Source: Microbacterium sp. | GTDB taxonomy: Bacteria > Actinomycetota > Actinomycetes > Actinomycetales > Microbacteriaceae | NCBI GenBank assembly: GCA_003524435.1 | Contig: DQHP01000080.1 | Location: forward strand, 1-42,166 | Direction: 5' to 3' | DNA: 42,166 nucleotides | Program-made: the position numbers and the translations under genes | The notes under the pieces: generated by a model | Databases searched by the model: none | What the model was told of the DNA's origin: nothing | Seen by the model: only the letters and a program-made list of their open reading frames with translations | Part shown: piece by piece, positions 23,591 through 33,100 of the stretch | Layout of the letters: the number at the start of each line of letters is the position of its first letter | How positions within the stretch are numbered: position 1 is the first letter of the stretch

Positions 23591-26224
23591 GTGACGGACT
23601 CCGCAAAGCCTACCCTCATGGTCGTCGACGGCCACTCTCTCGCCTATCGTGCGTTCTTCGCACTCCCGGTCGAAAACTTCACGACCAAAGATAACCAGCA
23701 TACGAATGCCATTTACGGCTTCCTGTCGATGCTCGTCAACCTCATCAAGGCCGAGCAGCCGACGCACCTCGCGATTGCGTTCGATACCTCTCGGCACTCG
23801 TTCCGAACGGACGAATACCCCGAGTACAAGGCCACTCGATCTGAGTCGCCTCAAGAGTTCCGCGGGCAGGTGCCGCTGCTGCAAGATGTGCTCGGGGCCA
23901 TGTCGATCCCTGTGCTGACGAAAGAGGGCATAGAAGCGGACGACATCCTCGCGACACTCTCCTCTCAGGGCGCTGAGCAGGGCTACAACGTGCTGGTCGT
24001 CTCTGGTGACCGTGACACGATCCAGCTCGTCACCGATGACGTCACGTTGCTCTACCCCTCCGTGCAGGGTGTGTCACAGCTGAAACGCTACGACCCTGTT
24101 ACCGTGCAAGAGCGCTATGGCGTGCGGCCAGAGCAGTACCCAGATATCGCTGCGCTTGTCGGTGAGACGAGCGATAATCTCCCCGGTGTACCGAAGGTGG
24201 GGGAGAAGACTGCGGTCAAATGGCTCACCCAGTTCGGCAGCCTCGATGAACTGCTCGAGCGGGCAGAAGAGATCAAGGGCGTCGTCGGGGGGAACCTTCG
24301 CGACCACATGGACGACGTGCGCCGCAATCGTAAGCTCAACCGCCTGTTGACCGATGTCGAACTTCCCGTGACCCCCGCTGATCTCGCCGTTGCGCCCATT
24401 GACGCACAGGCCGTTCGTGATATTTTTGCGCGACTCGAGTTCCGCACATTGCTTCCACGCGTGTTCGACGCTGTTGGCGCAGGAGACGAGGCGGTTCACG
24501 ATGAGCCTGCCGTCGCGCTGCCTGATCCGTCCGAGGTCACGGTTGGTGAGCTCGGACAATGGGTCAGTAGCCAAACGGGCGAGACCGCTCTGAAAATTGT
24601 CTCTGACACGGGCGTCATCACGCGCATCGGAATTGCGAACGAGACCGAACTTCGAGAGAGCAACTGGGACGCGGACGCGGCGGATGTCCTTCGGCCCTGG
24701 CTTGAGTCTGACTCGGCCAAGGTACTGAACGACGCAAAGCCACAGTTGAAAGCACTGCTGCGCGCAGGCATCCGGCTGGGTGGGCTCGCATACGACACGA
24801 CGTTGGCGGGCTGGCTTCTCCGTCCAAGCTTCCCGGACAAAACCCTCGCTCACCTTGTTGACCGTTATCTCGGTGAGAAGCTCCCCGTAGCTGACCCGTC
24901 CCAACTCGTCCCCGAGACCGATGGCGCGACGCCCTCGCAGGAGGCGTGGTTCACGCTGCGCACCGCTGCCGCACTGCGTGAGGCGTTGCCAGAAACGGTT
25001 GCCACCGTCCTCACCGATGTCGAGTTGCCAACTCTCCTCGTCTTGGCAGATATGGAGATCGCCGGTGTCGCTGTGTCCCATGAAGTGCTTTCGGGGTTTT
25101 CTGGAGAACTCGCCCAACGCACAGAGGGTATCGCGACCGAAGCGTTCGCACTGGTGGGGCGCGAATTTAATCTCGGTTCTCCCAAGCAACTCCAGGAAGT
25201 ACTGTTCGAAGATCTCCAGCTCCCCAAAACTCGCAAGACGAAGACTGGTTACTCGACTGACGCAGCGGTACTCGCCGACCTGCAAGAGTCGAACCCGCAT
25301 CCCTTCCTTGACTTGCTGTTGCAACACCGTGAAGCGACAAAGCTGCGCCAGATCATCGAATCGCTAGATTCAGCGATCGGCGAAGACCACCGGGTACACA
25401 CCACATACGTGCAAACGGGCAGCCAGACAGGGCGACTTTCCAGCACAGACCCGAACCTGCAGAATATTCCGGTTCGCACGCTAGAGTCCCGGCGCATCCG
25501 CAGTGCTTTCGAAGTCGGCGAGGGATTCGAAACGCTACTAACGGCCGACTATTCGCAGATTGAGATGCGCATCATGGCGCATCTGTCGGGTGACGAAGGC
25601 CTCATCGAAGCGTTCAACACAGGTGAAGACCTGCACCGCTTCGTCGGCTCGCGAGTGTTCGGCGTCACGCCCGACGAAGTCACTTCGGCCATGCGCACCA
25701 AGGTCAAGGCAATGTCTTATGGACTCGTCTACGGGCTCAGCGCATTCGGTCTCTCTAAGCAACTGCGCATCGAGCAGTCTGAGGCAAAGAAGCTGATGCT
25801 CGAATACTTCAACCGCTTCGGCGCGGTGCGCGATTATCTCCGCGCCTCGGTGGTGAAGGCCAAGGAGGTCGGCTACACCGAAACGATCTTCGGTCGACGC
25901 CGCCCGTTCCCCGATCTGTCGAGCCCGAATCGGGTTTTGCGAGAGAACGCTGAGCGTGCCGCGCTCAACGCTCCGATTCAGGGTAGCGCTGCAGACATCA
26001 TGAAGATTGCGCTGTTCCAGATTCATGCGGATCTGCGGGAAGCTGACCTTCGCTCTCGAGTGTTGTTGCAGATCCACGACGAACTTGTTGTCGAGGTGGC
26101 GCCAGGCGAATGGGACGCCACCGAACAGATCGTTCGCGCTCGGATGGCAGATGCTGCCGACCTCACGGTGCCTCTCGATGTGCAAGTTGGCCAGGGACGC
26201 GATTGGAACGAGGCCGCGCACTAG
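23591..26224 (+). CDS. polA: DNA polymerase I
   Basis: Fills gaps and removes primers during replication and repair. Domains in order: 5'-3' exonuclease (about residues 8-290, with VDGHSLAYRAFFAL and EADDILATL), a central exonuclease-like domain that looks inactive because its metal-binding acids are not evident, and the polymerase domain from about 480. Motif A LLTADYSQIEMR is near 650, motif B RTKVKAMSYGLVYG near 701 and motif C QIHDELVVE near 826. At 877 residues it is full length. The GTG start lies 6 bases after a -10-like box. Confidence 0.98.
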   Translation: MTDSAKPTLMVVDGHSLAYRAFFALPVENFTTKDNQHTNAIYGFLSMLVNLIKAEQPTHLAIAFDTSRHSFRTDEYPEYKATRSESPQEFRGQVPLLQDVLGAMSIPVLTKEGIEADDILATLSSQGAEQGYNVLVVSGDRDTIQLVTDDVTLLYPSVQGVSQLKRYDPVTVQERYGVRPEQYPDIAALVGETSDNLPGVPKVGEKTAVKWLTQFGSLDELLERAEEIKGVVGGNLRDHMDDVRRNRKLNRLLTDVELPVTPADLAVAPIDAQAVRDIFARLEFRTLLPRVFDAVGAGDEAVHDEPAVALPDPSEVTVGELGQWVSSQTGETALKIVSDTGVITRIGIANETELRESNWDADAADVLRPWLESDSAKVLNDAKPQLKALLRAGIRLGGLAYDTTLAGWLLRPSFPDKTLAHLVDRYLGEKLPVADPSQLVPETDGATPSQEAWFTLRTAAALREALPETVATVLTDVELPTLLVLADMEIAGVAVSHEVLSGFSGELAQRTEGIATEAFALVGREFNLGSPKQLQEVLFEDLQLPKTRKTKTGYSTDAAVLADLQESNPHPFLDLLLQHREATKLRQIIESLDSAIGEDHRVHTTYVQTGSQTGRLSSTDPNLQNIPVRTLESRRIRSAFEVGEGFETLLTADYSQIEMRIMAHLSGDEGLIEAFNTGEDLHRFVGSRVFGVTPDEVTSAMRTKVKAMSYGLVYGLSAFGLSKQLRIEQSEAKKLMLEYFNRFGAVRDYLRASVVKAKEVGYTETIFGRRRPFPDLSSPNRVLRENAERAALNAPIQGSAADIMKIALFQIHADLREADLRSRVLLQIHDELVVEVAPGEWDATEQIVRARMADAADLTVPLDVQVGQGRDWNEAAH

Positions 26225-26246
26225 TTCCTACACGCGTTTGCGGGGC

Positions 26247-26252
26247 TACGCT
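26247..26252 (+). promoter_or_regulatory. Candidate -10 box before DUF885 gene
   Basis: TACGCT ends 7 bases before the ATG at 26260. A GAAAGG stretch in the gap could also serve as a weak ribosome site. Confidence 0.4.
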
Positions 26253-26259
26253 GAAAGGC

Positions 26260-27936
26260 ATGACGAATACCCCTCGCACGCCCACAGCGATCGACAAGGT
26301 TGCCGAAGAGTGGGTCGACACACTTGCCACGCTCGAGCCCACACTCGGCACGTACATCGGCCGTAACGACGCAAATGATCGGTACGCAGATCTGAGCCCG
26401 GATGGCCACGACCAGTACGCCGCGGAGGTGCGCAAGACCCTGGGGGCATTGGATGCCCTGACGCCTGCTGATGCGGTCGATGAAGTGACCAAGGCAGATC
26501 TCGGTAGCGAGTTAGCGCTGGAACTCGAATTCCACGAGGCGCAGTGGCATCTGCGCAACCTCAACGTGATCGAATCGGCCGCGCAGGATATTCGTCAGGT
26601 CTACGACCTGATGCCGACGGCATCCACAGATGACTGGTCCGTCATCGCCGCCCGCCTTGCCGCCGTACCCGCTGCGCTGCGCGGCTATACCGCAACTCTG
26701 CAGGAGGGGATTTCCCGCGGTGTCGTTCCTGCGCGCCGTCAGGTCGCTGAGGTCGCTGGCCAGATCACGCGATACACGGCCGATGACGGTTTCTTCGCCG
26801 CATTCGTCGCCGACGCCACTCCTGCCGAAGGCGAACTGCCCGCGTCCCTCGCACGCCAACTCGCCGACAGCTCGTCAGCTGCGCGTGTTGCCTACGACGA
26901 GCTGCGGCAGTTTTTGACGACGACGCTGGCACCCGCGGCATCCGACGTCGACGCTGTGGGGCGTGAGCTTTATGCCCTTCATTCACGTCAGTTCCTCGGC
27001 GACGAAATCGATCTCGACGAGACATATGAGTGGGGGCGCGAAGAACTCGACCGAATGGTTGCTGAACAGACGGCCATCGCACACGAGATTCTGCCGGGAT
27101 CTACCGTCGAAGAAGCTGTCGCCCACCTCGAATCAGATCCTTCGCGCAAGCTGTACGGCACCGACGCCCTCCAAAAATGGATGCAGGAGACGAGCGACCA
27201 CGCCGTCACCGAACTAGGAGCGAGCCACTTCGACATCCCCGAGGAGATTCGCACTCTCGAGTGCATGATCGCGCCGACGCAAGAGGGCGGCATCTATTAC
27301 ACCGGACCGACGGATGACTTCTCACGGCCGGGACGCATGTGGTGGTCTGTCCCCGAGGGCGTGACGGAGTTTGACACCTGGCGTGAACTGACCACCGTCT
27401 ACCACGAGGGCATTCCTGGCCACCACTTACAGATCGGCCAGGCGGTGTATAACCGTGCGCAGTTGAACTCGTGGCGCCGTTTGCTCGCAGGCACATCCGG
27501 TCATGCCGAGGGATGGGCGCTGTATGCGGAGCGCCTCATGCAGCAACTGGGCTATCTTGATGACCCCGCCGACCGGCTCGGCATGCTTGACGGACAGCGC
27601 ATGCGCGCAGCACGCGTCGTACTCGATATCGGCGTGCACCTCGGGAAGCCGCGTCTTGACGGCACCGGAACCTGGGACGCCGACTACGCGCTCAAGTTCA
27701 TGCGACGAAACGTCAACATGTCGGACGAGTTCGTGCAGTTTGAAGTGAACCGCTACCTCGGATGGCCTGGACAGGCTCCGTCTTACAAAGTCGGCCAGCG
27801 CATCTGGGAACAGGTCCGCGACGCGTACAAGACGCAACAGGGCGAAGCCTTCGACATCAAGCAGTTCCACAAGCGTGCGCTTGATCTCGGCGGAGTGGGA
27901 CTTGCCACGCTGCGCACCGCGCTCCTGACGAAGTAG
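26260..27936 (+). CDS. DUF885 family metallopeptidase-like protein
   Basis: A 558-residue mainly helical protein. The zinc-site pattern YHEGIPGHHLQ is near residue 384 (HExxxxH), and a second conserved segment SGHAEGWALYAERLM near 413 supplies a downstream Glu, as in this family. No signal peptide is visible, so it is probably cytoplasmic. The ATG at 26260 follows a -10-like box; the frame is open upstream into the end of polA, which I treat as a shadow. The substrate is unknown, and peptide hydrolysis is inferred from the motif. An MFS transporter starts 11 bases after its stop. Confidence 0.9.
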   Translation: MTNTPRTPTAIDKVAEEWVDTLATLEPTLGTYIGRNDANDRYADLSPDGHDQYAAEVRKTLGALDALTPADAVDEVTKADLGSELALELEFHEAQWHLRNLNVIESAAQDIRQVYDLMPTASTDDWSVIAARLAAVPAALRGYTATLQEGISRGVVPARRQVAEVAGQITRYTADDGFFAAFVADATPAEGELPASLARQLADSSSAARVAYDELRQFLTTTLAPAASDVDAVGRELYALHSRQFLGDEIDLDETYEWGREELDRMVAEQTAIAHEILPGSTVEEAVAHLESDPSRKLYGTDALQKWMQETSDHAVTELGASHFDIPEEIRTLECMIAPTQEGGIYYTGPTDDFSRPGRMWWSVPEGVTEFDTWRELTTVYHEGIPGHHLQIGQAVYNRAQLNSWRRLLAGTSGHAEGWALYAERLMQQLGYLDDPADRLGMLDGQRMRAARVVLDIGVHLGKPRLDGTGTWDADYALKFMRRNVNMSDEFVQFEVNRYLGWPGQAPSYKVGQRIWEQVRDAYKTQQGEAFDIKQFHKRALDLGGVGLATLRTALLTK

Positions 27937-27947
27937 GGACCGATGAA

Positions 27948-29297
27948 ATGACCGACAACGTCCCGAGCCGGTCCTCTCTTGCTGCGCGTCTGGACCACCT
28001 TCCGTTCTCGCGCAGACATATGCGCTTGCTCACGGGGTCTGGGTTGGGCTGGGCTCTCGATGCGATGGACGTCGGACTGATCTCATTCATCCTGGCGGCA
28101 CTCGCACAGCAATGGGACCTCAGCAAGATGGAGAGCGGCTGGATCGCGTCGGTCGGTTTCATCGGTATGGCTTTGGGCGCGAGTCTGGGGGGACTACTTG
28201 CCGATCGCTTCGGGCGGCGGCAAGTATTTGCGATCACGCTACTCATCTACGGTCTCGCCACTGGCGCCAGTGCACTCGCCGGCGGCATTGCGATCCTGCT
28301 GGTGCTGCGGTTCTTTGTTGGTCTGGGCCTCGGAGCAGAGTTACCTGTTGCGTCAACTTACGTCAGCGAATTCGCACCAGCACGCATGCGCGGGCGCCTC
28401 ATCGTCATTCTCGAGGCCTTCTGGGCAGTCGGATGGACGGCCGCGGCGTTGATCGGCTACTTTGTCATTCCGCTCTCTGACGACGGCTGGCGTTGGGCCT
28501 TCGCCCTCGGGGCGATACCGGCGGCGTACGCACTTGTCGTGCGGTGGGGCCTACCGGAGTCTGCACGGTGGCTTGCTTCTCGGGGCAGGATCGCTGAGGC
28601 CGAGCACATCGTCGCGAAATTCGAAGCGGATGCTGATGTTGTCAGCCAGCCGACGATCAGCAAGGGAACGCCGCCGTCAGTCATCGCCGGGACAACAGGA
28701 GCGCGACTGGCGACGCTATGGTATCCGGAGTTTCGGCTGCGGACCATCAGCATCTGGATTGTTTGGTTCTGCGTGAACTTCGCCTACTACGGCGCATTCA
28801 TCTGGATTCCCAGCATCCTGCTCGACGCTGGATACGATCTCGTCAGCTCTTTCGGATTCACCCTCGTCATCACTCTTGCCCAGCTCCCTGGCTACGCCGT
28901 GGCTGCCTGGTTGATCGAAGTCTGGGGACGCCGCGCAACACTGTCTGTTTTCTTGGTGGGGTCGGCGGTGTCAGCGGTATTTTTTGGCAGCGCAAGCGGA
29001 GACGCCGCGATTATCGGATCAGGGATGGCCCTGTCGTTCTTCAACCTGGGCGCGTGGGGTGCTTTGTATGCCGTGACACCTGAGATTTACCCGACATCGC
29101 TGCGCGGCACGGGCGCGGGTTGGGCCGCCGCAGTGGGCCGCATCGCTTCCATCGCAGCGCCCCTGCTGGTGCCCGTGCTGCTGCTTGCCGGGGGAGCACC
29201 ACTGTTGTTTGTGATCTTTGCTGCGTTCTTTATCGTGGCTGCCGTCGCCGCCTGGGGCATAGGCGATCACCGCGGCCAGGCGCTTGATGAGCGATAA
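27948..29297 (+). CDS. MFS transporter, NiaP/sugar-porter-like
   Basis: A 449-residue transporter with about 12 membrane segments. Segment 1 reads GLGWALDAMDVGLISFILAA, close to the NiaP (niacin) and related aromatic-acid carriers. The loop 2-3 motif is GGLLADRFGRRQVF. The post-helix-6 motif PESARWLASRGRIAEAE is also of the sugar-porter kind, and an equivalent GLPES stands at the end of the first half. It follows the DUF885 gene by 11 bases and may be co-transcribed. The substrate is not certain. Confidence 0.88.
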   Translation: MTDNVPSRSSLAARLDHLPFSRRHMRLLTGSGLGWALDAMDVGLISFILAALAQQWDLSKMESGWIASVGFIGMALGASLGGLLADRFGRRQVFAITLLIYGLATGASALAGGIAILLVLRFFVGLGLGAELPVASTYVSEFAPARMRGRLIVILEAFWAVGWTAAALIGYFVIPLSDDGWRWAFALGAIPAAYALVVRWGLPESARWLASRGRIAEAEHIVAKFEADADVVSQPTISKGTPPSVIAGTTGARLATLWYPEFRLRTISIWIVWFCVNFAYYGAFIWIPSILLDAGYDLVSSFGFTLVITLAQLPGYAVAAWLIEVWGRRATLSVFLVGSAVSAVFFGSASGDAAIIGSGMALSFFNLGAWGALYAVTPEIYPTSLRGTGAGWAAAVGRIASIAAPLLVPVLLLAGGAPLLFVIFAAFFIVAAVAAWGIGDHRGQALDER

Positions 29298-29323
29298 CGC
29301 GCTCTCTCCCTTCACCGGGGGAA

Positions 29324-29329
29324 TAGGCT
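29324..29329 (+). promoter_or_regulatory. Candidate -10 box for the SGNH-YczE-SUMF1 operon
   Basis: TAGGCT ends 6 bases before the GTG at 29336, and no ribosome site is seen. It would drive all three overlapping genes. Confidence 0.5.
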
Positions 29330-29335
29330 GATGCG

Positions 29336-30091
29336 GTGAGTGCTGTGAGATTTGCCGCGATCGGTGACTCGTTTACCGAGGGCGTAGGCGATGAACTGCC
29401 AGATGGGCGCGTGCGCGGGTGGGCTGACGTCGCAGCCCAGGGATGGGCGGATGCCGCGGGCCAGCCGATCCAGTACGCGAACTTCGCGATCCGTGGGAAG
29501 CTCGCCTGGCCCATCATCGAGCAACAGCTTGAGCCGGCGCTGGCCCTAAAGCCGACGCACCTGTCTTTCAACGGCGGCGGCAACGACATGCTGCGGCCTC
29601 GCACGAGCGTCGAGCACATCGCCGATACCTTTTCTCGGGTCCTCCGCAGATGCGATGAGGAGGGCGTGACGCTGATTTTGCTCTCGGGTGCGAATCCGTC
29701 GGGGCAGTTGCCGATGGGAACACTCATACAGCGTCGGGGAGATGAACTTTCCGCTGCGGTGCTGCGACGCGTTGCCAATCGTCCCGATGTGATCCGGGCG
29801 CTGAATTGGCCAGACCGCGAGCTCTCGACCGGACGCTACTGGTCAGAGGATCGGCTTCATATGAACACGGCAGGCCACCACCGCGTTGCCGCACGTGTGC
29901 TGCACGGGCTGGGATACGAGCCGCCGGACGAATGGTGGGCACCAAACACCGACGGTGCAAGCACCCCCGCTGGACTGGCATACTACCGGCAGCATGTGGG
30001 CCCGTGGATGAAGCGACGCCTAACTCGGACTTCGTCAGGCGATGGACGCTCCGCTAAGTATCCGACGTGGGTTGAAAGGGTGCCTCAGTGA
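29336..30091 (+). CDS. SGNH/GDSL hydrolase
   Basis: A 251-residue esterase or lipase fold. Block I is AAIGDSFTEGVGD with the nucleophile Ser12. Block III is NGGGNDML with the catalytic Asn. Block V is EDRLHMNTAGHHRVA with the Asp/His pair. There is no signal peptide or membrane segment, so it is probably intracellular. Its stop overlaps the next gene as GTGA. The substrate is unknown. Its fixed linkage to a YczE membrane protein and a SUMF1-domain protein suggests one operon. Confidence 0.92.
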   Translation: MSAVRFAAIGDSFTEGVGDELPDGRVRGWADVAAQGWADAAGQPIQYANFAIRGKLAWPIIEQQLEPALALKPTHLSFNGGGNDMLRPRTSVEHIADTFSRVLRRCDEEGVTLILLSGANPSGQLPMGTLIQRRGDELSAAVLRRVANRPDVIRALNWPDRELSTGRYWSEDRLHMNTAGHHRVAARVLHGLGYEPPDEWWAPNTDGASTPAGLAYYRQHVGPWMKRRLTRTSSGDGRSAKYPTWVERVPQ

Positions 30092-30717
30092 GTTCGGTGC
30101 GGGAGCGTCGGCTCCCGCGGCGCTGGTTCCAACTCATCCTTGGCTTGTTTTTCTATGGAATCGGCATTGCGTTCATGATTCGTGGTGAGATCGGCGCCGC
30201 GCCATGGGATGTGCTGTCTCAGGGCCTTTCGCATCATGTGCCTCTGAGCTTCGGCGTGATCACGATCTTGGTCAGTGCCGTCGTGCTACTGATTTGGCTG
30301 CCGCTACGCCAACGTTTCGGGGTAGGGACGCTGCTCAATGCCTTGCTTGTCGGGCCCTCAGCAGACGTCGGCCTCTTGCTGATTCCCGTCGGACAGCCGC
30401 TCTGGCTCAGAGTGGGTTTCTTCATCATCGGGCTGGTGGTGTTGTCAGCGGCAACCGGACTGTACATTGGAGCGCACTTCGGGCCAGGGCCGCGTGACGG
30501 GCTGATGACAGGGCTGCATAAGCGCACGGGCTGGCCTATTTGGTTCGTGCGCACGGGCCTTGAGATCACGGTCGTGGTGGTGGGCTGGGCGTTGGGCGGC
30601 AACGCGGGCGTCGGAACGCTCGCCTTCGCCCTGCTCGTCGGTCCGCTGTGTCAGTACTTCATGCGAATATTCGCTGTGCCCATGCCGCCACCAATGTCGA
30701 AGGAGTCCACAGCATGA
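30088..30717 (+). CDS. YczE/YyaS-type integral membrane protein
   Basis: This 209-residue protein has about five or six membrane segments. Two halves carry a repeated loop, GEIGAAPWDVLSQGL near residues 32-46 and HFGPGPRDGLMTGL near 130-143, which points to an internal duplication. This loop pair defines the YczE/YyaS/YitT-like family, whose transport role is not settled. The GTG start overlaps the SGNH stop, and the end overlaps the SUMF1-domain start as ATGA. Confidence 0.87.
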   Translation: MSSVRERRLPRRWFQLILGLFFYGIGIAFMIRGEIGAAPWDVLSQGLSHHVPLSFGVITILVSAVVLLIWLPLRQRFGVGTLLNALLVGPSADVGLLLIPVGQPLWLRVGFFIIGLVVLSAATGLYIGAHFGPGPRDGLMTGLHKRTGWPIWFVRTGLEITVVVVGWALGGNAGVGTLAFALLVGPLCQYFMRIFAVPMPPPMSKESTA

Positions 30718-31460
30718 CCGACTTCGAACTTGCGCGGATCCCTGCGGGTTCGGTCACCATGCACGACGCGCGACGAAAGCTCAAGCGGACGGTTGCACTC
30801 GAACAGTTCGAGATCGGCGTATATCCGGTGACCGAGGAGCAGTTCGCAGAAGTGCTGGGTATCGCGGCAGCGCATCCGCGCAGGCCTGCCCGCGACCTCA
30901 GTTGGCTGCGAAGCATCCGCTTCTGCAACGCAGCATCCGAGTGGGAAGGGCTAGACCCGGCCTACAGTTTCGACGGCGAAGACGTCACCTGGCATGTAGA
31001 CAGCGACGGCTACCGCCTGCCGACAGAAGCAGAGTGGGAATATGCCTGTCGCGCAGGTTCAACCACGCCGCACTATGGGTTGCTCACCGACGTGGCATGG
31101 ACGTCGGCCGATGGCGTCAGCTGGCCACAGAACGTCGGCGGCAAGCTCCCCAACCTCAATGGTCTCTTCGACACGCTCGGCAATGTATGGGAGTGGTGTT
31201 GGGACTTGCTGGACCCCGCACGGTACGACAACTACCGGGTGTTCCGCGGCGGCGGTTTCGCGGACGACTCTTGGAATGTGCGTGCGTCAGTCAGGCGCGG
31301 TGGCGCGCCGCGGATGCATCACGACGACGTCGGTATGCGGTTGGCCCGCGGCGGATTCGACAGCGTCGAGGCTGCGCAGGGGTGGTCAGCGAAGGTAGAC
31401 CACGAACGTGCCATGAGTGAAACGAGCACGCCGCTCGGGTGGACGCCGCAACAACGCTAA
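30714..31460 (+). CDS. SUMF1/FGE-sulfatase domain protein without the FGE cysteines
   Basis: The 248 residues follow the formylglycine-generating-enzyme fold: PVTEEQFAEVLG, GYRLPTEAEWEYACRAGST, NGLFDTLGNVWEWCWD, RVFRGGGFADDSW and a final VGMRLARGG. The two copper-binding cysteines that true FGEs carry after RGGS are not there; the stretch reads RGGGFADDSWNVRASVRRGG. No sulfatase gene is nearby. It is therefore unlikely to make formylglycine and may be a binding or structural member, or a different oxygenase-like enzyme. The ATG at 30714 overlaps the YczE stop. Confidence 0.88.
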   Translation: MTDFELARIPAGSVTMHDARRKLKRTVALEQFEIGVYPVTEEQFAEVLGIAAAHPRRPARDLSWLRSIRFCNAASEWEGLDPAYSFDGEDVTWHVDSDGYRLPTEAEWEYACRAGSTTPHYGLLTDVAWTSADGVSWPQNVGGKLPNLNGLFDTLGNVWEWCWDLLDPARYDNYRVFRGGGFADDSWNVRASVRRGGAPRMHHDDVGMRLARGGFDSVEAAQGWSAKVDHERAMSETSTPLGWTPQQR

Positions 31461-31562
31461 TCGGTCGGTGTCAACCCATTGTTCCAGGAACCGAATCCTG
31501 CCAATATCAGAGTCACACCAAGGCAACCGCCACAGGTGTGGACGATGAAACGGGAGGCCACC

Positions 31563-31754
31563 ATGAGCATTGGTTCCGGAATCGTGTTGATTGTGATCGG
31601 CGCAATACTTGCATTTGCGATCAACATCGAGGTGGAGTGGGCGAATCTAGATCTGATCGGCTATATCTTGATGGGCGCCGGAGCGATCATCTTCATCATT
31701 GGTCTGGTCCTCCTTGCCCGTCGTCGGCAGACGAAGGGGGATCTGAACGTTTAA
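31563..31754 (+). CDS. Small DUF6458-like membrane protein
   Basis: A 63-residue protein with two membrane helices (about 3-22 and 29-52) and a basic end LLARRRQTKGDLNV. The start MSIGSGIVLIVIGAILAFAI is the mark of small actinobacterial DUF6458 proteins; its function is unknown. The ATG follows a strong GGGAGG site. A weak promoter pair TTGTTC (31479) and CAATAT (31502) with 17 bases between lies upstream. The stop codon shares bases with that of the opposite MFS gene. Confidence 0.82.
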   Translation: MSIGSGIVLIVIGAILAFAINIEVEWANLDLIGYILMGAGAIIFIIGLVLLARRRQTKGDLNV

Positions 31755-33088
31755 TCTTCTCTTGAGCGGCGCAGACGTTCAGGATCCAGGCCCATCCGGA
31801 TTCTGGTGTGCTTGCGCTCGATGAGAATGAAGGTTGCACCCACCAGCCAGAGCGGTACTTGGGTAAGGAATGCGAGGCGGAAAGCGTCTAGCGAATAAGT
31901 GTCCGGTGTTCCCGCGCCCTGGAGGTCGAGCATCAGCCCGATCAGGAACACCGCGATCAGTGCTGCGATGAAACCGCCCGCGTTCGTGAGGCCGGTCGCG
32001 GTACTCAGACGGTGCACAGGGTTGTGCGTGCGCGCATGGTCGAACGCAATCATCGACGCCGGGCCACCGCAAGCAAGCGCGATGGCAAGGATATAGAGCA
32101 GCCAGAGAGGCGACCGGCCCGGGTAGATGATGACGATCACCCAGGCGATGAGTTGGATGGCAATCGTCGGCAGCACGAGCGCGAAGGAGCGGTAGTTCGG
32201 TATGCGTCGAGAGACGCTGCCGAGCAGGGGACCGAGAAACATGCCGAAAGCGACATATACCGAGATCAATGTCGCTGACTGTGCTGTGGAAAGTCCCTGC
32301 CCGACGGTGAGGAACGGCATGCCCCACAACAGCACGAACGCCGTGCCTGCAAATGGTGTGGTGAAGTGTGACCAGAATGCAAGGCGTGTGCCCGGATGTG
32401 CCCAGGCCGCTCGGATGCCAACCCCTGTGTCGATTGCGGAGGTCACCACTCGCATGACGCCTGTTTCAGTGTTCACTGTCACGTCAGACCCCACGTCGGG
32501 CGGGTGGTTGCGGATAACACCGAACACCAAGATGGCGAACAACACGCCCAGCCCGGCGATACTTCCAAACGTAATGGTCCAACTTGTCGCGTGTAGCAAG
32601 GCCGCAAGAGGAACTAGAGCGATGAGCTGGCCCGCCTGACCGATGACACCGGTGAGTTGCACCATGACGGGGCCTCGTTGCGCGGGGAACCATGTGGCGA
32701 TGAGCCGAAGTACCGCAGGAAATACCATGGCATCGCCAGCTCCGAGAAGAACTCGCGCGAGGATGGCAATCCCGATGCTAGGTGACAGCGCCATGGTGAG
32801 CTGTCCGATAGCCATGAGAATCATGCCGATCGTGATGATCGGACGCGCACCATATCGGTCCAGGAACACACCGATGGGGATCTGCATACCGCCGTAGACC
32901 GCCAGTTGCACGACAGCAAATAGCGACAGCGTCGATGCGTCAGCCTGAAAGCGCTCTGCGGCATCGACGCCGACGGCGCCCAAAGAAGTGCGATTGGCGA
33001 TGGCCAACATGTACGCGGCAACGCCGACGGACCAGATCAGCCAGGGACGCCACCCGAGAGACGCGGGGGAGCGGGTCACATCGGTCAC
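31751..33088 (-). CDS. MFS transporter
   Basis: A 445-residue carrier with 12 predicted membrane segments. The first reads WLIWSVGVAAYMLAIANRTSLG. The loop 2-3 motif is GVFLDRYGARPIIT, and the antiporter-like stretch in segments 4-5 is LLGAGDAMVFPAVLRLIATW. The GTG start at 33088 lies 6 bases after a -10-like box. It converges on the small membrane gene, and the two stop codons share TTAA. The substrate is unknown. Confidence 0.88.
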   Translation of the reverse strand: MTDVTRSPASLGWRPWLIWSVGVAAYMLAIANRTSLGAVGVDAAERFQADASTLSLFAVVQLAVYGGMQIPIGVFLDRYGARPIITIGMILMAIGQLTMALSPSIGIAILARVLLGAGDAMVFPAVLRLIATWFPAQRGPVMVQLTGVIGQAGQLIALVPLAALLHATSWTITFGSIAGLGVLFAILVFGVIRNHPPDVGSDVTVNTETGVMRVVTSAIDTGVGIRAAWAHPGTRLAFWSHFTTPFAGTAFVLLWGMPFLTVGQGLSTAQSATLISVYVAFGMFLGPLLGSVSRRIPNYRSFALVLPTIAIQLIAWVIVIIYPGRSPLWLLYILAIALACGGPASMIAFDHARTHNPVHRLSTATGLTNAGGFIAALIAVFLIGLMLDLQGAGTPDTYSLDAFRLAFLTQVPLWLVGATFILIERKHTRIRMGLDPERLRRSRED

Positions 33089-33094
33089 GTCTCA

Positions 33095-33100
33095 ACGCTA
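33095..33100 (-). promoter_or_regulatory. Candidate -10 box for leaderless MFS transcript
   Basis: On the minus strand TAGCGT ends 6 bases before the GTG start. The box overlaps the last codons of the GNAT gene upstream. Confidence 0.4.

Noticed and set aside
24074..25327. 417-codon open frame on the minus strand inside polA
   Set aside because: Shadow frame of a strong polA gene; no family motif, no start signal, composition follows the third-position GC of the opposite strand.
30714..31460. Active formylglycine-generating enzyme for sulfatase maturation
   Set aside because: The fold motifs are present, but the active-site cysteines are absent and there is no sulfatase nearby.
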